The notes under the pieces were generated by a model, which was not told the origin of the DNA, made no database searches, and worked only from the letters and a program-made list of their open reading frames with translations. Both the position numbers and the translations under genes were made by a program. From CAMLJR01 sp964631955 (GTDB lineage: Bacteria; Pseudomonadota; Gammaproteobacteria; Pseudomonadales; CAMLJR01), in NCBI GenBank assembly GCA_964631955.1, contig CAZWBA010000008.1:62001-126000 (forward strand): a DNA stretch of 64,000 bases, read 5' to 3'. This document shows positions 53,696 through 63,492 of the stretch, one piece after another (position 1 is the first letter of the stretch; each line of letters starts with the position of its first letter).

Positions 53696-54883
53696 TTAAA
53701 GCTTCAGCACTTCGCGTGTGTGACGCGCAATCATCAGCTCCTCGTTGGTCGGAATGACCCACACCGAAATACCTGCTCCAGAGGCGGAAATACAGGGAGC
53801 GTTTGCCCGATTCGCCGCTTCATCCACCGTAATGCCGAGCCATGCCAGACGGGCGCCGATCAGCGAGCGAATTTCCGCCGATCGCTCACCGATACCCGCG
53901 GTAAATACCAGCGCATCGATGCCACCCAGCGTCGCCGTTAGAGAGGCAATTTCGCGCGCCACATGAAACACGAAATATTCGACGGCGAGTCTGGCTCGGG
54001 ACTCGTGCGATTCCAGCAGATCGCGCATGTCGGATGAAATGCCGGAAATGCCGAGCAGGCCGGACTTCTTGTAAAACAGCGATTCCAGATCGTCGACACT
54101 CATATTGCGTTCGCGCAACAGATAGAGAATGACACCGGGGTCGAGCTGGCCGCAGCGTGTGCCCATCGGCAAACCGTCGAGCGCGCTGAAACCCATCGTC
54201 GAATCGATGCTGCGCCCCACGTTCAACGCGCACAAACTGGCGCCGCTGCCGAGATGTGCGACGATAACGCGACGCTGCGCGATAGCGGGCGCAATGCTGC
54301 GCAGTGCATGCGCGATATATTCGTAGGAGAGGCCGTGAAAACCATAGCGCCTCACACCCGCCTCGTATAACTCGTAGGGCAGCGCGAATAATTCGGTCAC
54401 GACATCGTGTTCCTGATGAAATGCCGTATCGAAACATCCGACTTGTGGAACGCCCGGTAATGCCTTCGCCATGGCGCGCACGACAGCGAGATTATGCGGT
54501 TGATGCAGCGGCGCCAGAGGATTAAATGTTTCGAGATAAGCGATTACTTCATCGTCCAGACACAGCGGCGCGCTGTATCGCGAACCACCGTGCACGATGC
54601 GATGACCGACGGCGATAATTTCTGTCGTGCTGCTACGCTCTGCTATCGCCTTCGCCAACGATGCGGTCGCCGTCTGTGGAGAGCCCGCCTCGCTTGCACT
54701 CAGCGATCGCTCGTGGCGATCTTCCCCTTCCTGCACGATTAAACGCGAGCGGGCACTGCCGATCCCTTCAATTTGCCCGCGCAAATCCAGGACGAGTTCG
54801 CCGCTGTCGCTGATATTGAAAATACTGAACTTGAGACTTGATGAGCCTGCGTTAACGATCAACAACGCCCGACGATCACGCAT
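53696..54883 (-). CDS. ackA: acetate kinase
   Basis: 395 aa. It makes acetyl phosphate and ADP from acetate and ATP, or the reverse. Signatures: LIVNAGSSSLKFSIFN at the N-terminus, GHRIVHGGSRYSAP, VIVAHLGSGASLCAL (phosphate loop), FTAGIGERSAEIR. pta, its usual partner, is not in the window. Convergent with rlmE. Confidence 0.96.
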   Translation of the reverse strand: MRDRRALLIVNAGSSSLKFSIFNISDSGELVLDLRGQIEGIGSARSRLIVQEGEDRHERSLSASEAGSPQTATASLAKAIAERSSTTEIIAVGHRIVHGGSRYSAPLCLDDEVIAYLETFNPLAPLHQPHNLAVVRAMAKALPGVPQVGCFDTAFHQEHDVVTELFALPYELYEAGVRRYGFHGLSYEYIAHALRSIAPAIAQRRVIVAHLGSGASLCALNVGRSIDSTMGFSALDGLPMGTRCGQLDPGVILYLLRERNMSVDDLESLFYKKSGLLGISGISSDMRDLLESHESRARLAVEYFVFHVAREIASLTATLGGIDALVFTAGIGERSAEIRSLIGARLAWLGITVDEAANRANAPCISASGAGISVWVIPTNEELMIARHTREVLKL

Positions 54884-54975
54884 GTCACTGCACCCCGGCC
54901 ATTTCGCATGTGCTGCCTATGCTACATGACCGGGAAATATTATCGGGTACATGATTTAACACACGCAGAAAAATC

Positions 54976-57135
54976 CTATGCGGAGAATTTACTCACCGCC
55001 TTCTGCAAATCGATCGACAACTGCTGCAAACCCTGCGCAGCGCCCGCCGCATCACTTACCTGCCTGCTATTACGCTGTGCCGATTCGGTGATGCGTGCGA
55101 TCTGCCCGGCAATCTGTTCGCCCGTCTGCATTTGTTCGCGCGCGGCCACGACGATACCGCTGACCATGCGCACCGTTTCATCGGCACCGCTATTGATTTG
55201 ATCGAGCGATTGTCCAGCGCGCGCCGCCAGTTCCGCGCTACGCTCGACTTGTGCGCGGCAGGTTTCCATTGTCGACACCGCACGCGCAGTGTCTTCCTGA
55301 ATCGTTGCGATCATCGAGGTAATGTCGTTAGCCGAACTCGATGTGCGTTGCGCCAGATTGCGCACCTCATCGGCAACCACGGAAAATCCGCGGCCCTGTT
55401 CGCCAGCACGCGCGGCCTCAATGGCCGCATTGAGCGCGAGCAGATTGGTTTGATCAGCGATGCTTTTAATCGCGTGCGTAATTTTATTGATTTCATCCGA
55501 ACGGCGATCGAGCGTAATGATGAGCTCGGACAATTCGCTGATGGCCTCCGCACTTTTCTGCATCGCGTGCGTCGCTTCGCGCACGACTTCGTTGCCTTCC
55601 TGCGAAAACGTACTCGCATTGCGTGCAATCGATTCGGTCGCACTCGCATGCTCGGCAACGCGATTGATACTTTCGGTCATTTGCGTAACGGCGTGCGCGC
55701 TCGACGATGCCGCGTCATTCTGCTCATAAGAGCCCTGCGCAACCTGCGACGACAATTGCGCGAGCGTCGATGATGAATGCATCACGCGCTCCGCCACCGC
55801 GAGCACGCTGCTGACCGTGTCGTCGATCTTGTCGACGAAACTATTGATCCAGCGCCCGAGCTCACCACCTTCATCCTGCGCCAGCTGCGCCGCATCGATT
55901 CGCTGCCCGAGCGATTCGCCACACTCGGCAATACCGAGCAGCACCCGCGACATCGCGTCGGTACGCCGGCCAAGACTCCACGCTTCCACCGCGTTGAGCG
56001 CCATGGCGACCGTACCCGCCGCACCCATGCCGACGAGCCACCATACAGGCGTCATCAATGCCGTCGTCGCCTGTAAAATGCCGAGCGCCGCAGCGCTTCC
56101 CAGCGCAGTCCATAAAATATTTTTCAGGACGCGAAACAGCAGCGGACGGCGGCGATAAACCTCTTCGAGATCGGCCTCGCACATCATGCCCCAGCGATCG
56201 GGCGAACCCGTTACCGTGAACGTAGTGCCCTTGCCGATCACCGGCACGTGACGATAATCGGGATAACCCGGATATTTCACGAAAATATTTTCACCGCAGC
56301 GAATCGTTTCGCGCACGCCTGGATGCAACTCCTGATTTGCCGGATCGGTAAAACGCAACTCGAGTTCGGTGTGTTGTTTGACGCGAACGATGCCGTATGC
56401 GGTGCGCACACCCTCGCGCAAATTGTCGCCGAGCGTGAATGAATCGTCCTCGAAACGCGAACGCGATAACGCAGTGCCTGCCGCGATATGCGAATCGAAT
56501 TTTGATTCCACCATGAATAAATAATTGTCGCCGGAATCGCGATAGACGTGCCCGGCTTCGCGCTGAATAATGTCGCTGAGCACATCATTCGGCACACGCC
56601 CGCACAAACAGCCGACGGTGCGACCATCGCGCGCAATCGGCTGGTAAAACATCAATGTAATCGCATCGTGAAATTTCGACGTCGTCGGACCCAGTGCCCG
56701 TGTGAGTGAATCGCTGTAAGGACCGTGCAGAAAAGGCGCTTTCAATCCCGCCGCAACTGCACGTGCATCGAGATCGCGCTTGCCGACATGCGGCGCGTGC
56801 GTGGACGACAACACGGCGCCCTGCTCGTCGATAATGAACAGTTCGGAAAAATCCGGCGTACGCTGACGCCATTCAGCGAGCCGATGCTCCTGTTGCGACA
56901 GCGAAGAAGACGCTGCCTGCTGCGCCAGAGCATTCAATATTCCCCACTGGCTGTTTACCCATAATTGAATATGGTTGCGCCGGCTGGTGGCGATGCCCTC
57001 GAAAATTTGTTCGACGATGGGATAAATGGACTGATTGATAAAGCAGGAACGACCCAGACGCAATTTGCCGTTTGCGCCAAACCAGGACAGCCAGTTGCGC
57101 TCTCTCTGTGATAACCGCATTGAATCACTCTTCAT
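54976..57135 (-). CDS. methyl-accepting chemotaxis protein with unusual N-terminal topology
   Basis: 719 aa from the ATG at 57135 (GGGGA 6 nt upstream). The first roughly 310 residues form a Cache/PAS-like sensory region (FSELFIIDEQGAVLSSTHAP...GHVYRDSGDNYLFMVE), but no membrane helix precedes it. Two helices lie at about residues 320-375 (NILWTALGSAAALGILQA; WWLVGMGAAGTVAMAL). A HAMP-like part and the signalling domain follow; its hairpin tip contains SIADQTNLLALNAAIEAARAGEQGRGF. No CheR-binding pentapeptide at the end. The sensory region would then lie inside the cell. Confidence 0.88.
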   Translation of the reverse strand: MKSDSMRLSQRERNWLSWFGANGKLRLGRSCFINQSIYPIVEQIFEGIATSRRNHIQLWVNSQWGILNALAQQAASSSLSQQEHRLAEWRQRTPDFSELFIIDEQGAVLSSTHAPHVGKRDLDARAVAAGLKAPFLHGPYSDSLTRALGPTTSKFHDAITLMFYQPIARDGRTVGCLCGRVPNDVLSDIIQREAGHVYRDSGDNYLFMVESKFDSHIAAGTALSRSRFEDDSFTLGDNLREGVRTAYGIVRVKQHTELELRFTDPANQELHPGVRETIRCGENIFVKYPGYPDYRHVPVIGKGTTFTVTGSPDRWGMMCEADLEEVYRRRPLLFRVLKNILWTALGSAAALGILQATTALMTPVWWLVGMGAAGTVAMALNAVEAWSLGRRTDAMSRVLLGIAECGESLGQRIDAAQLAQDEGGELGRWINSFVDKIDDTVSSVLAVAERVMHSSSTLAQLSSQVAQGSYEQNDAASSSAHAVTQMTESINRVAEHASATESIARNASTFSQEGNEVVREATHAMQKSAEAISELSELIITLDRRSDEINKITHAIKSIADQTNLLALNAAIEAARAGEQGRGFSVVADEVRNLAQRTSSSANDITSMIATIQEDTARAVSTMETCRAQVERSAELAARAGQSLDQINSGADETVRMVSGIVVAAREQMQTGEQIAGQIARITESAQRNSRQVSDAAGAAQGLQQLSIDLQKAVSKFSA

Positions 57136-57435
57136 TTTTATTCCCCGACAGCCGCCCGACGCGTAACTCATGCAAGCTGCGCAGATCAGGCACATTTATT
57201 ATTCGACCGCACCAATCCCTGCGGTAAATCGCTGTAGACCAGCGGCGCCGTTGCCGCTCCGGAATAAAAAGAAAGGTCTCAAACCCTGATCGACGAATTG
57301 CATCGCCATTGATGAATGCCATCGATCAGGCCAGCGACATTCTGGATCAGAAAAAAGAGTAGTTCAGAACGGGGGAAATAAAAGGCGCTGTGACGAGGTG
57401 TGGACAAGCGGCCTGCAGGCGTCATCGAAACTCGC

Positions 57436-57479
57436 CGTTTTCGGGATATTTACAAAGGCGTTTTCGGGATACCTACAAA
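57436..57479. repeat. tandem 21-bp repeat, 23-bp period
   Basis: CGTTTTCGGGATATTTACAAA at 57436-57456 recurs as CGTTTTCGGGATACCTACAAA at 57459-57479, two mismatches. The 23-bp period is near two helical turns, fitting two bound regulators side by side upstream of the promoter at 57527. Confidence 0.6.
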
Positions 57480-57526
57480 TAAGTGCCAGAGCCATTTCCG
57501 GGCAATTGGCAGCCCGGGGCGCCTTG

Positions 57527-57556
57527 TTGACACTGGGAAAATTTCACGTTTATGAT
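57527..57556 (+). promoter_or_regulatory. sigma70-like promoter before the Tyr-rich protein
   Basis: TTGACA at 57527-57532 and TATGAT at 57551-57556 with an 18-bp spacer, 75 bp before the ATG at 57631. The rest of 57136-57630 holds only the tandem repeat above. Confidence 0.7.
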
Positions 57557-57630
57557 CCGTCACCGCGTATGGATGTACATGATGTCGCGGGTCATATCAA
57601 ACAAATACATCACAGAACGGATTATTTACT

Positions 57631-57957
57631 ATGCGCGCCCCGCTTCGTTTTCTCGCATTGATTCTTCTATTTTCCCCATCCGTTGTTCTTGCCGATGCAA
57701 AATCCGATATGGCGGAAATGCAGAAGCAGCTGAACCAGGAAGTCATGGACAGCGAATTCGAGACCGAGGATGTCGCGAAAATCGACGGTTACATCAAGGA
57801 TGCGATGAAGAAGGATCTGAAACCCAAAACCACTCCCCCACAAAACTGGCAACCCGGCTATACCTGTGACAGCTATTATCGTCGCTATTATCGCTACAAC
57901 TATTACGGATATCGTGACTGCCTGTATCACTATCGCTATTACGGCCGTTACTGGTAA
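57631..57957 (+). CDS. secreted Tyr/Arg-rich small protein
   Basis: 108 aa. Signal peptide MRAPLRFLALILLFSPSVVLA, then a helical acidic/Lys part (QLNQEVMDSEFETEDVAKID) and a C-terminus with about 15 Tyr residues (YYRRYYRYNYYGY). I do not recognise a family. It precedes traT by about 60 bp on the same strand and may be cotranscribed. Confidence 0.7.
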   Translation: MRAPLRFLALILLFSPSVVLADAKSDMAEMQKQLNQEVMDSEFETEDVAKIDGYIKDAMKKDLKPKTTPPQNWQPGYTCDSYYRRYYRYNYYGYRDCLYHYRYYGRYW

Positions 57958-58016
57958 GCCAGAATAATAAATACCTGCATTTCAAACCCATATACTCACA
58001 TTTGAAGGAGCCCGTC

Positions 58017-58778
58017 ATGATGACAGCGATTCGTCCGTTAAAATTCGCAGCCATCCTCAGCCTCGTCGCATTACTGGGAGGCTGCGCCGCAAGCCAGGTC
58101 GCATTGTCGAAAAAAGATCTCGACGTCCAGTCGCGCACGTCGACAGCAATCTTTGTCGATCCGGTCGCCAAAGAAAAACGCACCATCTATCTCGATATCA
58201 AAAGCGGCGTGATGGAGTTTGACCGGCGCGCATTCAAACAATTCGTGAAAGAACAATTCACTGAGCTCAACGATAACGGTTATCAAATCATCGACGATCC
58301 CGATAAGGCCCAATTCCTCATGGTGGCTTACGTGTTGAATCTGGAAAAAGCCAGCCCGACAGCCGCAGAAGCCGCTCTCGGCCAGGGTTACATGGGAGGC
58401 GCAGTTGCCGCAGGTGCGGTCGCCGGCGGTCTGGGAAATTCATCGAACCCCTATCGCGGCGCAGTAGCCGGCGCAGTGATCGGTGGCGCAGCTGAATTCA
58501 TCTCCAGCAGCCTGGTCAAGGACGTAACTTACATGCTGGTGTGCGACGTTCAGATTCAGGAGAAAGCCAAAGAGGGTGTCATCGTCCGTAAAGATACGAA
58601 AATCAACACGAAAGTATCCGATGCGGGCTCGAGTCAACAGCGGGTTTCCGAAGCAACCGATCGCAAGGAATATCGCACCCGTATTGTCACCACGGCCAAC
58701 AAGGCCAATCTGAAGCTCGAAGAAGCGCAGGAGCTGATGTTCAAGAAGACCGCGTATTCGATGTCGGGATTCTTTTAA
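58017..58778 (+). CDS. TraT-like outer-membrane lipoprotein
   Basis: 253 aa from the ATG at 58017 (GAAGGAG 7 nt upstream). Lipobox LLGGC near residue 24. It matches TraT through most of its length: an N-terminal SKKDLDVQSRTSTAIFVDPVA, a Gly/Ala-rich hydrophobic middle (YMGGAVAAGAVAGGLG), and the C-terminal YRTRIVTTANKANLKLEEA. TraT is best known from F-like plasmids for surface exclusion and serum resistance; no other conjugation gene is in this window, so its role here is open. A bidirectional terminator follows. Confidence 0.85.
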   Translation: MMTAIRPLKFAAILSLVALLGGCAASQVALSKKDLDVQSRTSTAIFVDPVAKEKRTIYLDIKSGVMEFDRRAFKQFVKEQFTELNDNGYQIIDDPDKAQFLMVAYVLNLEKASPTAAEAALGQGYMGGAVAAGAVAGGLGNSSNPYRGAVAGAVIGGAAEFISSSLVKDVTYMLVCDVQIQEKAKEGVIVRKDTKINTKVSDAGSSQQRVSEATDRKEYRTRIVTTANKANLKLEEAQELMFKKTAYSMSGFF

Positions 58779-58805
58779 TCGGTTAGAAAAGTCTTTCCGA
58801 AAACA

Positions 58806-58833
58806 AAAAAGCCGGCAATTGCCGGCTTTTTTG
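58806..58833. terminator. bidirectional terminator between traT-like gene and lysS
   Basis: AAAAAGCCGGCAATTGCCGGCTTTTTT: a self-complementary stem with A and T tracts on both strands, ending two convergent transcripts. Confidence 0.9.
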
Positions 58834-58858
58834 TTTCAGCGATTTATTGCAGCGATGT

Positions 58859-60349
58859 CTACAGCGGTCGCATGTGCGGGAACAACAGCACATCGCGAAT
58901 CGATGGCGAATTGGTAAATAGCATCACCAGTCGATCGATGCCGATACCCTCGCCCGCTGTCGGCGGCAAACCGTATTCGAGCGCGGTGACGTAATCGGCG
59001 TCGTAATACATCGCTTCATCATCGCCCGCTTCTTTTTCCCTGACCTGTTGCTGAAAACGCTCGGCCTGATCTTCGGCGTCGTTCAGCTCGGAGAAGCCGT
59101 TCGCGATTTCGCGACCGCCGATGAAGAACTCGAAACGATCGGTGACGAATGGATCGTCATCACTGCGGCGTGCCAGCGGCGATACTTCGGTTGGATATTT
59201 GGTGATGAATGTCGGCTGCTCGAGTTTTTCTTCGACCGTTGCCTCGAAAATCTCGATTTGAATTTTGCCGAGACCCCAGGTGTCCTTGACCTGGATTTCC
59301 AATTTCCCGGCGATGGCTTTGGCACCTGCCATCGTTTTCAATTCGTCGGCGTTGATGTCGGGGTTGTAGTGCAGAATCGAATCGAATACCGAGAGACGCG
59401 CGAACGGTTTGCCGAAATCGAATTGCCTGCCCTGATAGTCGATGAGCGTGGTGCCCAGAATGCGTTGCGCCAAATAACGCAGCATGTCTTCGGTCAGATC
59501 CATGAGATCGTGATAATCGGCGTAAGCCTGATAAAACTCGATCATGGTGAATTCTGGATTATGGCGTGTCGATAAACCTTCGTTACGGAAGTTACGGTTG
59601 ATTTCGAATACGCGCTCAAAACCACCGACGACCAGACGTTTCAAATACAGCTCGGGAGAAATACGCAGGAACATCGAAAGGTCGAGCGCGTTGTGGAATG
59701 TCTCGAACGGCTTCGCGCTCGCACCACCCGGTATTGCCTGCATCATCGGCGTTTCGACTTCAAGATAATCGCGATCGGTCAGATAATCGCGAATGCCATC
59801 GATCAATTGCGAACGAATGCGGAAGGTGCGGCGCGCGTCTTCGTTCATGATCAGATCGACATAGCGCTGCCGGTATTTAATTTCCTGATCTTGCAGGCCG
59901 TGATATTTATCGGGCAGCGGACGCAGCGATTTTGTCAGCAGCTCGACCTTTTCGAGATAGACGTACAGATCGCCCTTGCCCGATTTATGCACGGGGCCTT
60001 CACAGCCGATGATATCGCCGATATCCCAGGTTTTGCTTTCGTTGATGACCGCTTCGGGTAATTGCTTCTTATCGACATAGGCTTGAATGCGCCCGGTCAT
60101 ATCCTGCAGTACGAGAAATGGGCCGCGCATCGCCATGATGCGGCCAGCGATTTTCGCTTTGCGATTCAGCGTTTCGAGTTCCTCTTTCGATTTATCGCCG
60201 AGTTCTTTCTGCAAGGTTTCAGCGTAGTTATCGCGACGGAATGCGTTCGGAAATGCGTTGCGCTGCTGACGAATCGCGTTCAGCTTCGCGCGGCGTTCGG
60301 CGATGAGCTTGTTTTCGTCGGGCGCAGTGGAATTCTGTTCGTCAGTCAT
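58859..60349 (-). CDS. lysS: lysyl-tRNA synthetase (class II)
   Basis: 496 aa. The N-terminal anticodon-binding OB domain (about 60-160; VAGRIMAMRGPFLVLQDMTG) and the class II catalytic core follow, with motif 2 (FRNEGLSTRHNPEFTMIE) and motif 3 (GIGIDRLVMLFTNSPSIRDVLLFPHMRP at the end, read in pieces). It charges tRNA-Lys. It lies 3 bp after prfB; prfB-lysS is a standard pair. Confidence 0.97.
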   Translation of the reverse strand: MTDEQNSTAPDENKLIAERRAKLNAIRQQRNAFPNAFRRDNYAETLQKELGDKSKEELETLNRKAKIAGRIMAMRGPFLVLQDMTGRIQAYVDKKQLPEAVINESKTWDIGDIIGCEGPVHKSGKGDLYVYLEKVELLTKSLRPLPDKYHGLQDQEIKYRQRYVDLIMNEDARRTFRIRSQLIDGIRDYLTDRDYLEVETPMMQAIPGGASAKPFETFHNALDLSMFLRISPELYLKRLVVGGFERVFEINRNFRNEGLSTRHNPEFTMIEFYQAYADYHDLMDLTEDMLRYLAQRILGTTLIDYQGRQFDFGKPFARLSVFDSILHYNPDINADELKTMAGAKAIAGKLEIQVKDTWGLGKIQIEIFEATVEEKLEQPTFITKYPTEVSPLARRSDDDPFVTDRFEFFIGGREIANGFSELNDAEDQAERFQQQVREKEAGDDEAMYYDADYVTALEYGLPPTAGEGIGIDRLVMLFTNSPSIRDVLLFPHMRPL

Positions 60350-60352
60350 GGT

Positions 60353-61451
60353 TTATAAACCCTGTTTCAAGGAAGCAACAATAAACTGGTCGAGTGCGCC
60401 GTCGAGTACGGCCTGGCAATTACTCGTCTGCACATTGGTGCGTAGATCTTTTACGCGTGAATCATCGAGCACGTATGAGCGAATCTGACTGCCCCAGCCG
60501 ATATCGGATTTCGAATCTTCCATCACCTGCGCAGCGGCGTTACGTTTTTGCATTTCCAGCTCGTACAACTTCGCGCGCAACATTTTCCAGGCACGGTCGC
60601 GGTTCTGATGTTGCGAGCGCTCGGTCTGACACTGCACGACGGTATTAGTCGGTATGTGCGTGAGTCGAACCGCCGAATCGGTTTTGTTGATGTGCTGACC
60701 GCCGGCACCGCTGGCCCGATAGGTATCGGTGCGAACGTCCGCAGGATTGATGTCGATCTCGATATCGTCGTCGATTTCGGGCGAGACGAATACCGCAGAA
60801 AACGATGTGTGACGGCGATTGCCCGAATCGAACGGCGATTTGCGCACCAGACGATGTACGCCGATTTCCGTGCGCAGCCAGCCGAATGCGTATTCGCCCT
60901 GCACATAAATCGTCGCGCCTTTAATGCCTGCGACTTCACCGTCAGACACTTCGACGAGTTCGGCCTTGAAACCTTTGTCTTCGCACCAGCGCAGATACAT
61001 GCGCAGCAACATGCTGGCCCAATCCTGCGCCTCGGTGCCGCCGGAGCCGGATTGAATATCGAGGTAGGCGTTATTGGCATCCATCTCGCCGGAGAACATA
61101 CGGCGAAATTCGAGATCAGCGAGTTTTTTTCCGAGAGTTTCCAGATCAGCGGCGACCGCATTCGCGGTGTCTTCATCGTCTTCGGCAACGGCCATATCGA
61201 GCAACTCGCTCGCATCGGCCAAACCGCTGTCCATACTCTCGATGGTTTTGACAACGCTTTCGAGCGACGCCCGTTCCTTGCCGAGCTCCTGCGCGCGCTG
61301 CGGGTTATCCCATACGCTCGGCTCGCCGAGTTCGAGCTCGACCTCCGCTAAACGTTCTTTCTTGTTGGCGTAGTCAAAGATACCCCCTGAGCACATCGGT
61401 GCGGTCGGCATAATCTTTGATGGCATTGCGCAACGGATTGACTTCTAACAT
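60353..61451 (-). CDS. prfB: peptide chain release factor 2 (programmed +1 frameshift)
   Basis: 365 aa after frameshifting; join of 61451-61377 and 61375-60353. The first 25 codons (MLEVNPLRNAIKDYADRTDV...) end at CTT-TGA. An AGGGGG site sits 3 nt before the CTT, and skipping one T puts GAC in frame (YL-DYANKKERL). The SPF tripeptide for UGA recognition lies in RKSPFDSGNRR, and the GGQ loop in SGAGGQHINKTDSA. RF2 ends translation at UGA and UAA. The shift senses low RF2, giving autoregulation (family knowledge). Next to lysS. Confidence 0.97.
61366..61395 (-). promoter_or_regulatory. RF2 programmed frameshift site
   Basis: On the minus strand, AGGGGGTATCTTTGAC: a ribosome-binding-like AGGGGG, 3 nt, then CTT TGA C, the conserved slippery codon and in-frame UGA. 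Confidence 0.97.
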
Positions 61452-61571
61452 CTGGGAGACCGGATCTGCAGGATTTAAAGGGGCGGGATTTTAACCGATT
61501 TGCCGCCGGCGCCCAACCCGAAAAGACAGCAAGGCCGCTATAAAACCGCTGCCGATCGAACGAGCCGGACT

Positions 61572-63311
61572 CTACATCGCTTCGATATGTTCCACCAGCA
61601 ATTGCACGCTCTGCTGTCCACGCCACTCGTTGATATCGAGACGATAGGCCGCGCGAATATTTTTGACTTCGGTATTCGGCCACTGACGCGTATCGATACC
61701 GAAGCAAATTGCATCGATAACTTGCTGCGGCGAATGGGGATGGGCCAGCACCATTTTCAGATGCCGTTCACCGACGAGACGCTGCTGTAACAATTGAAAT
61801 TCGCCGTCGAATAACGGTTCGGGAAAATGCTGCCCCCACGGCCCGCCATCCCGCAACACCTGTGCAACTTCGAGCGAGAACGAGTCCGGCGTCAGTTCGC
61901 CATCGCTGAGCAGCACCGCAGTCAAATCTTCTTCGGTGAGGTGCTCGCGCACAACGGCATCAAATGCTTTCTCGAACGTTTTGAATTTGTCGCGCGACAA
62001 ACTCAGACCTGCAGCCATCGCATGACCACCGAATTTATCGAGCAGGCCAGGATATGTCGTCGCCACCGCATCGAGCGCATCGCGAATATGTAAGCCGGGA
62101 ATCGAGCGAGCCGAACCTTTGATCGTCACACCATCATCCGCATCCGCGAAAGCAATCGTCGGTCGGTGATAACGATCTTTAATGCGCGACGCGAGAATAC
62201 CGATAACACCCTGATGCCATTCGGAGCGATACAAACTCACTCCCCACGGCAGCGCATTTGCATCGGAAAAATGTAACAGCTCAAGCGCCTGCAGGGCTTC
62301 GCGTTGCATGGTCGACTCGATCGCGCGACGATCGTGATTGAGCTCGTCGAGTTGCTGTGCAATTTCGCGCGCGTGATAGGGATCGTCGGTCAACAAACAT
62401 TGAATGCCGAGCGTCATATCGTCGAGTCGGCCCGCTGCATTCAAACGCGGCCCGACTGCGAAACCGAGATCGCTCGCGACAATACGATCAAGCGAACGCT
62501 TGCCCACTTCGAGCAAGGCTTTAATACCGGGACGGCAGCGCCCTGCGCGAATGCGACGCAAACCTTGCGCAACGAGTACGCGATTGTTGTGATCGAGCGC
62601 AACCACATCGGCCACTGTGCCGAGTGCAACGAGATCGAGCAAATCAGCCAGATTGGGCTCGGAAATATTTCGGCTGGCGAACCAGTTTCGATTGCGTAAT
62701 TCCGTGCGCAATGCGCTCAGCACATAAAAAATAACGCCGACACCGGCGAGATTTTTGCTCGGAAAACCGCAACCCGGCTGATTGGGGTTAACGATACACG
62801 CTGCCGCAGGAATTTGTTTTCCCGGTAGATGGTGATCGGTAACGAGTACGCGAATGCCGAGCGTATTTGCGGCAGCCACGCCATCGCAACTCGAAATTCC
62901 GTTGTCGACCGTGATAATTAAATCGGGGTTTTTCTGCGCCGCGACGGCAACTATTTCCGGTGTTAATCCGTAACCGTATTCAAAACGGTTCGGCACCAGG
63001 AAATCGACGTGCGCCGCGCCCATCGCCCGCAATGCCAATACGCCGAGTGCCGTGCTCGTCGCGCCGTCCGCATCGAAATCGCCGATGATAAGCATCGATT
63101 GCTTTTGCTCGATGCAGTCGGCAATTAGTTTTGCCGCATCGGACAGACCTTTGAATTGATCGGGAGTTTTTAAACGATTCAATTCGTGAGTGAGCTGTTC
63201 GCTATCGAATACACCGCGCGAAGCGTAGATATTCGCGAGAACCGAATGAGTATCAACAGAAAAATTTGTTGCTTGAGATATTACAGGGCGACGACGAATT
63301 TGCTTTTGCAT
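61572..63311 (-). CDS. recJ: single-strand-specific exonuclease RecJ
   Basis: 579 aa. A DHH-family 5'-3' nuclease on ssDNA used in recombination and mismatch repair. The catalytic motifs are present: IGDFDADGATST, VTDHHLPGK (DHH), GPRLNAAGRLDD and the C-terminal KFGGHAMAAGLS (GGH). It is followed by prfB at 120 bp in the usual recJ-prfB-lysS order. Confidence 0.96.
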   Translation of the reverse strand: MQKQIRRRPVISQATNFSVDTHSVLANIYASRGVFDSEQLTHELNRLKTPDQFKGLSDAAKLIADCIEQKQSMLIIGDFDADGATSTALGVLALRAMGAAHVDFLVPNRFEYGYGLTPEIVAVAAQKNPDLIITVDNGISSCDGVAAANTLGIRVLVTDHHLPGKQIPAAACIVNPNQPGCGFPSKNLAGVGVIFYVLSALRTELRNRNWFASRNISEPNLADLLDLVALGTVADVVALDHNNRVLVAQGLRRIRAGRCRPGIKALLEVGKRSLDRIVASDLGFAVGPRLNAAGRLDDMTLGIQCLLTDDPYHAREIAQQLDELNHDRRAIESTMQREALQALELLHFSDANALPWGVSLYRSEWHQGVIGILASRIKDRYHRPTIAFADADDGVTIKGSARSIPGLHIRDALDAVATTYPGLLDKFGGHAMAAGLSLSRDKFKTFEKAFDAVVREHLTEEDLTAVLLSDGELTPDSFSLEVAQVLRDGGPWGQHFPEPLFDGEFQLLQQRLVGERHLKMVLAHPHSPQQVIDAICFGIDTRQWPNTEVKNIRAAYRLDINEWRGQQSVQLLVEHIEAM

Positions 63312-63372
63312 TTATGCGAAACTCGCTCAGTCTAATCTATTGGAGCTTCCACCACCGAGATTACCGCGAACA

Positions 63373-63465
63373 TCCGGTTGGTATTTTCGAAAACGCTGCA
63401 AGCACATCCATGTAAGCTCCGTCGGCGACATCGTGTCGCCGGCGGTTTCGAAAATACCAACCGGA
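63373..63465. repeat. nested inverted repeat between thrC and recJ
   Basis: Outer arms TCCGGTTGGTATTTTCGAAAA (63373) and TTTCGAAAATACCAACCGGA (63446) are almost perfect inverted copies. Inside lies GTCGGCGACATCGTGTCGCC GGC, itself palindromic. The whole could fold into a long stem with a second stem within. Such two-level palindromes with a CACATCCATGTAAGC-type middle recur in other gammaproteobacterial genomes (as I recall the pattern). Confidence 0.7.
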
Positions 63466-63492
63466 CATTCGCTACCCAGCATTCGAGAAGAT

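Noticed and set aside
61377..61451. prfB as a broken gene
   Set aside because: The in-frame UGA with AGGGGG and CTT-TGA-C is the conserved programmed frameshift, not a mutation.
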